In this document: positions 21,701-24,466 of the stretch, one piece after another
Position numbering within the stretch: position 1 is the stretch's first letter
Layout: every line of letters starts with the position of its first letter
From: a virus
IMG/VR virus record: IMGVR_UViG_3300004369_000716
Location: 1 to 24,466 of that record
Length of the DNA: 24,466 bases
Direction: 5' to 3' (one strand)
The notes under the pieces: model-generated
The model's input: the letters and a program-made list of their open reading frames with translations, nothing else
The model's database searches: none
What the model was told of the DNA's origin: nothing
Position numbers and translations under genes: made by a program

Positions 21701-24466
21701 GGTGGTAAATTTGATTTCAATAATCGTGTATTTACTGGAAACCTTGTAGGACTCCCAGGTCAGAGTGATAGTACGATTATCAGTTATGAGCATTATCTTG
21801 GAAGAATCGATAAAGTATTCCTCAACAAGGATAATGTCATCCAGATTGTAAAAGGTTCACCTTCCGAATCTCTCGTACAACCAGAAGACATTGATGATGC
21901 AATGCTCCTGGCAACAATTACATATCAACCATATGTATTTGATATCGATAGAGATGTAAGTATTGTTGAAACCAACTTCAGAAGATATACATTCAGAGAT
22001 ATCCAAAGACTTGATGAAAGAATCAAGAACCTTGAGTATTACACTCAACTTTCTCTGTTAGAAAGTGAAACTGCAACAATGACTATTAGAGACACTAATG
22101 GTCTCGATAGATTCAAGAATGGTTTCATTGTAGATAACTTTGCAAGTCTTTCTACAAGTGACACTCTGCACCCAGATTACAGAGTATCCCTTGACTTTGA
22201 AAGAGGAGAACTGAGACCTGCTCACTACACCACTCAAGTTCCTCTTGTATATTCGACTGGATCCCAGAACGTAAAGCAAACTGGAGATATTGTCACCCTT
22301 CCATATACAGATAAACTTCTCCTTGAGCAGTCTTATGCTTCTGGTGTAGAGAACGTTAACCCATTCAACGTATTCACATATATCGGTGATATTAAATTAT
22401 ATCCCGAATCTGATAACTGGGTTGACACCAAAACACTGTCTCCACTGAAAGGTCCAACCCTCGAAGGTAACTTCCTGACTACTGTTCGTGAGTATAACGC
22501 AGACCAGAATGGATTTGCACCTGTACAGTGGAATGCTTGGCAGACAACTTGGACTGGAACATCTACTTCTACTTCTGAATCTAGAAGTGGTGGCGGCGGT
22601 AAAGGTGGTGGCAGACAAGAAATCAGAACTACTACAACTACCACAACGACTACCAGACAGACCAGAACTGGTATCCGCTTCAGAGTTACTCCTGTTATTG
22701 AGCAGCAATCTCTTGGAAACAGAATTGTTTCTGTTGAGCACATCAACTTTATGCGCTCAAGAAACATTGAGTTTACTGTCAAGAAACTGAAGCCTAGAAC
22801 GAAGTTCTTTGCATTCTTCGATGGCATTGCAGTAGCAACTGCAAATATTACTCCAAAGGTAATTGGATTGACAAAGGACAGCGCACTGGATTCTAAGACC
22901 AATAACATTCCATTCCAGATTGGTGAAACTATTTCTGGAAAAGATGCAAATGGTAATTTTAGATTCAAAGCAAGAGTAGTAGCGCCAAACGAAGGTTATA
23001 ATATTAACCCCATCGATGGATCTGATATTTCTACTCTTAATGATTATACTTCCAACCTTGGATTTGTTAATATCGATACCAAAGCACTCGCAGATCAGGC
23101 AAAGGGATCTTACTACGGATCTCCCAAAATCAACGATTACATCGTTGGTGAAACCTCTGGAGCAATTGCAAAGGTTACAGATAAGTCTCTAATCACGGAC
23201 GGTTCAGGTAATCTCAGAGGTAGTTTCTTCATTGCAGATCCTAACGTATCTGGAAATCAGAAGTTTAAAACTGGAACTAGACTCTTTAGATTGACCGATC
23301 AAGGTGACGACACTAGAGTTTCTGGAGTATCTGATTCTTCTGGTGAAGCCGAATTTACCTCTTCTGGTATTCTTCAAACTCAACAGGAAACAATCATTTC
23401 TGTTAGAAATGCAAGAATTACCTCGGAAGAAATGAGACAAGAAAGAACTCTTGTCAGTACATCTTCCAGCACACAGACTCGATTCGTCGATCCACTTGCA
23501 CAAACCTTCTTGGTTGATGAAGCTGGATTAGAGGGTGGCGTATACTTAAGTAAGGTTGATCTTTTCTTCCAAACTAAGGATAGTGAAATTCCAGTTTCTC
23601 TTGATATTAGAGTTGTTGAAAATGGAACACCAACACAAATAATCGTTCCTTTCTCCAAGGTTATCAAGGAACCATCCGAAGTTTTCGTATCGGATAATGC
23701 TTCGACTCCAACTACATTTACCTTCGAGTCTCCAGTATACATCCCATACAGATCAGAATTCGCTCTCGTATTGACTTCTGATTCCAACAACTATAAGACG
23801 TTTATTTCTATTCTTGGTCAGGATGCTATTGATGCTGCTCACGCTGGTGAGAAGATCTCTGAGCAACCATACATCGGTGTACTCTTCAAGTCACAAAACG
23901 CTTCCACTTGGACACCTTCCCAGTTTGAAGATCTTATGTTCAAGATCTACAGATGTCAGTTTACTCTTCCAAACACATCTTCTCCATCCAGACTCATTCT
24001 GGAGAACTCTCAATTGGGTGAGGGTAATGGTGGATTCCTCCGTCTCCTGCCAAATACTTTCCAGTTGACTTCTGGTAGTGATCAGATTAGAGTGTTCCAT
24101 TCTAATCATGGAATGCAATCTGCTCTCAACTACGTCAAAGTATCTAACGTTATTTCTGAGGTTGCAGATACCGCAGTTAACATGCCAGGTGGTTTCGGTA
24201 CAACATCATCCCAGTTGACTGTTGATGATGCAAGTGACTTCCACACGACTATTGGTGGATCTGCAGTAAGTTCTGCAAATCCAGGATTCGTAAGAATCTT
24301 AGGCACAAATGAAGATGGAAGTGGTGATGAGATCATTGCATATGAAGCAATCAACGGAAACGTTCTGGATGTTGTTGGTCACGGTGTAGGAACTGTAACT
24401 GGTAGAAATTGGACCAACGGTTCTGGTAGTGCAACTGGATTAGCACATACAGATAACGCTGTTGTT
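18713..24466 (+). CDS. DUF4815-type virion structural protein (gp10-like position), partial
   Basis: The frame opens at ATG 18713, immediately after the gp8 stop, and is still open at the last base: 1918 codons, C-terminus missing. The N-terminus (NIAPYFDDFDSDKGFLKVLF, then KPGYPVQARELTTLQ, about 8-42) and GVYKEGSMVIPGG (about 54-66) match my memory of DUF4815, a cyanophage family of large structural proteins. Position after gp8 suggests a T4 gp9/gp10-like periphery or fibre-attachment role, which is inference. Other parts: 'L..DE.I.G...GA.A.V' modules (about 832-885 and later), DFRPI around residue 980, a helical stretch RDIQRLDERIKNLEYYTQLS (about 1095-1115), a Ser/Gly/Thr linker (1284-1314), and an 'IIAYEAINGN' module near the end of the window. 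Confidence 0.8.
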   Translation, partial: MAQNTNLNIAPYFDDFDSDKGFLKVLFKPGYPVQARELTTLQSILQNQIDSFGQGVYKEGSMVIPGGITLNTELPSVLIQNTYLNLDVELYRTALNGKIVKGSTSGVRARVNFSISAATSDRGNITFYLTYLQKANDNTTTTFTNGEVLTCEEDITYQSTTISAGTPLAQLLNSNSNSVGSTANISAGVYFVRGYFVPVLEQTLILDQYGTTPTYKVGLKVEERLITADEDETLYDNAIGSTNFSAPGADRFKINLTLVKKNVSDPNSADFIELLRTDTGNVKKKVVRSDLGFINEVLANRTKEESGDYYVKKFSVDVRENLDNGFNNGVFSAGTTTPDGNVASEENASIQLSSGVAYISGFRTERQSTSYKDVDKPRTFVGKDSQAISSSFGNYIIVDNAYQAPSLYETIELRDERNATPGTASGTVIGKTRVYGFSYEDGTRDTTTTLYRVNVADTTLYTKLTTNSVTWTAGNQITGATSGAKGYIASGSGTTGYVYGVTGTFAQAETLLNSNGSTFATSTAAYAYNFTDVKQLAGGGFTADVQLDVKVALPGSGPILSGVSGGNATITATLSNFLSQLRINDIIEFSNNNASHKAKVTAITDNYNFNITRLGSTTLANGAVTSAIVRTRPEIKETNRRALLTSIGQSTIKNTNKNNTVAPSGFFRQSYTGIGVSSGSFSLTAGTGLTFRDATDADDFIVVVTAGGGTMPTGTIVTYGGSPTFSAASGSQSSVTVSGLDNAVTSVEVIATVFQSDRSAKVKTTERMKILKIDDTTGSAINGLTQSTSGYGYRVEDNEISLGCADVFRVKAILEAKDDQDPIIPNFQYTNLTGTLQIDEIITGVISGSRARVVSTDSNYVYFIPVGDDKFSDGENITGPNSALKIVTGSVNLGSKDITDNYTLDNGQRDQYYDYSRLVRKQGYTAPTHRIFVIFDRFLTTSGTGFYSVDSYPDSEYKEIPSYNGTELRDVIDFRPIVPTNLTGSGSRTSPFTLTSGGKFDFNNRVFTGNLVGLPGQSDSTIISYEHYLGRIDKVFLNKDNVIQIVKGSPSESLVQPEDIDDAMLLATITYQPYVFDIDRDVSIVETNFRRYTFRDIQRLDERIKNLEYYTQLSLLESETATMTIRDTNGLDRFKNGFIVDNFASLSTSDTLHPDYRVSLDFERGELRPAHYTTQVPLVYSTGSQNVKQTGDIVTLPYTDKLLLEQSYASGVENVNPFNVFTYIGDIKLYPESDNWVDTKTLSPLKGPTLEGNFLTTVREYNADQNGFAPVQWNAWQTTWTGTSTSTSESRSGGGGKGGGRQEIRTTTTTTTTTRQTRTGIRFRVTPVIEQQSLGNRIVSVEHINFMRSRNIEFTVKKLKPRTKFFAFFDGIAVATANITPKVIGLTKDSALDSKTNNIPFQIGETISGKDANGNFRFKARVVAPNEGYNINPIDGSDISTLNDYTSNLGFVNIDTKALADQAKGSYYGSPKINDYIVGETSGAIAKVTDKSLITDGSGNLRGSFFIADPNVSGNQKFKTGTRLFRLTDQGDDTRVSGVSDSSGEAEFTSSGILQTQQETIISVRNARITSEEMRQERTLVSTSSSTQTRFVDPLAQTFLVDEAGLEGGVYLSKVDLFFQTKDSEIPVSLDIRVVENGTPTQIIVPFSKVIKEPSEVFVSDNASTPTTFTFESPVYIPYRSEFALVLTSDSNNYKTFISILGQDAIDAAHAGEKISEQPYIGVLFKSQNASTWTPSQFEDLMFKIYRCQFTLPNTSSPSRLILENSQLGEGNGGFLRLLPNTFQLTSGSDQIRVFHSNHGMQSALNYVKVSNVISEVADTAVNMPGGFGTTSSQLTVDDASDFHTTIGGSAVSSANPGFVRILGTNEDGSGDEIIAYEAINGNVLDVVGHGVGTVTGRNWTNGSGSATGLAHTDNAVV
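18741..18793 (+). repeat. Inverted repeat and T-rich tail inside the DUF4815 gene start
   Basis: CCCCTTAT (18741-18748) and ATAAGGGG (18768-18775) are perfect 8-base complements around a 19-base loop. They are followed by TTTCTAAAAGTTCTTTTT; the 15 bases CTAAAAGTTCTTTTT (18779-18793) are identical to 3409-3423 in the hairpin before the 63-residue gene. This codes for conserved protein sequence, so coincidence is possible. Confidence 0.4.
22562..22654 (+). repeat. Ser/Gly/Thr low-complexity linker with nine Thr in a row
   Basis: Residues 1284-1314 of the DUF4815 protein read a Ser/Thr stretch, then GGGGKGGG (1293-1300), then a short polar segment and nine consecutive Thr (1306-1314). The Thr run uses all four codons (ACT, ACA, ACC, ACG), so it is not a recent slippage product. 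It looks like a flexible hinge between two folded halves. Confidence 0.75.

Overview
The window reads as part of the genome of a T4-like cyanophage (contractile-tailed phage of marine Synechococcus or Prochlorococcus). The evidence is the ordered baseplate-wedge block (gp25, gp6, a giant gp7-position protein, gp8, then a DUF4815-type structural protein), a PAAR spike-tip gene just upstream, and T4-type late promoter boxes (TATAAATA or GATAAATA) ahead of structural genes. All genes run on the + strand and are tightly packed, with 1- or 4-base stop/start overlaps at several junctions. I see no tRNA, integrase, insertion sequence or CRISPR array, and no gene-free stretch longer than about 120 bases.

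Region 1 (1-1250) is visibly richer in G+C than the rest: one 60-base line here is 60% G+C, against 40% for a line inside the giant gene. It holds the end of one gene and five small genes: an NYETW-type protein, a small membrane protein, a 64-aa protein of unknown family overlapping a HicA-like mRNA interferase, and a 62-aa unknown. Three -10-like boxes lie 28-33 bases before the ATG they would serve. The region ends in two tandem hairpins.

Region 2 (1290-2172) is A+T-richer. It carries a compact Sfp-type 4'-phosphopantetheinyl transferase followed by two overlapping small genes of unknown function. No carrier protein with a DSL motif is present to serve as its substrate.

Region 3 (2213-3637) has a putative virion protein, the PAAR spike-tip protein, a 48-aa strongly basic protein behind a near-consensus sigma70 promoter (TTGACA-17-TAAAAT), and a 63-aa protein behind a late promoter and a hairpin that both hides its ribosome binding site and looks like an intrinsic terminator.

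Region 4 (3681-24466) is the baseplate and tail-fibre block. gp25 and gp6 are of ordinary size. The gp7-position protein has 3749 residues and is a mosaic of repeated modules: GxGY beta repeats, two W/Y-rich binding-type modules, a YHYH domain, an array of alpha-helical repeats and three fibre-type modules. gp8 carries an insertion built from the same kinds of module. The DUF4815 protein is open to the end of the window after 1918 codons. These proteins should assemble together into the baseplate wedges and their outward-facing attachments, so shared modules across three adjacent genes suggest exchange of receptor-facing or periphery parts within one machine.
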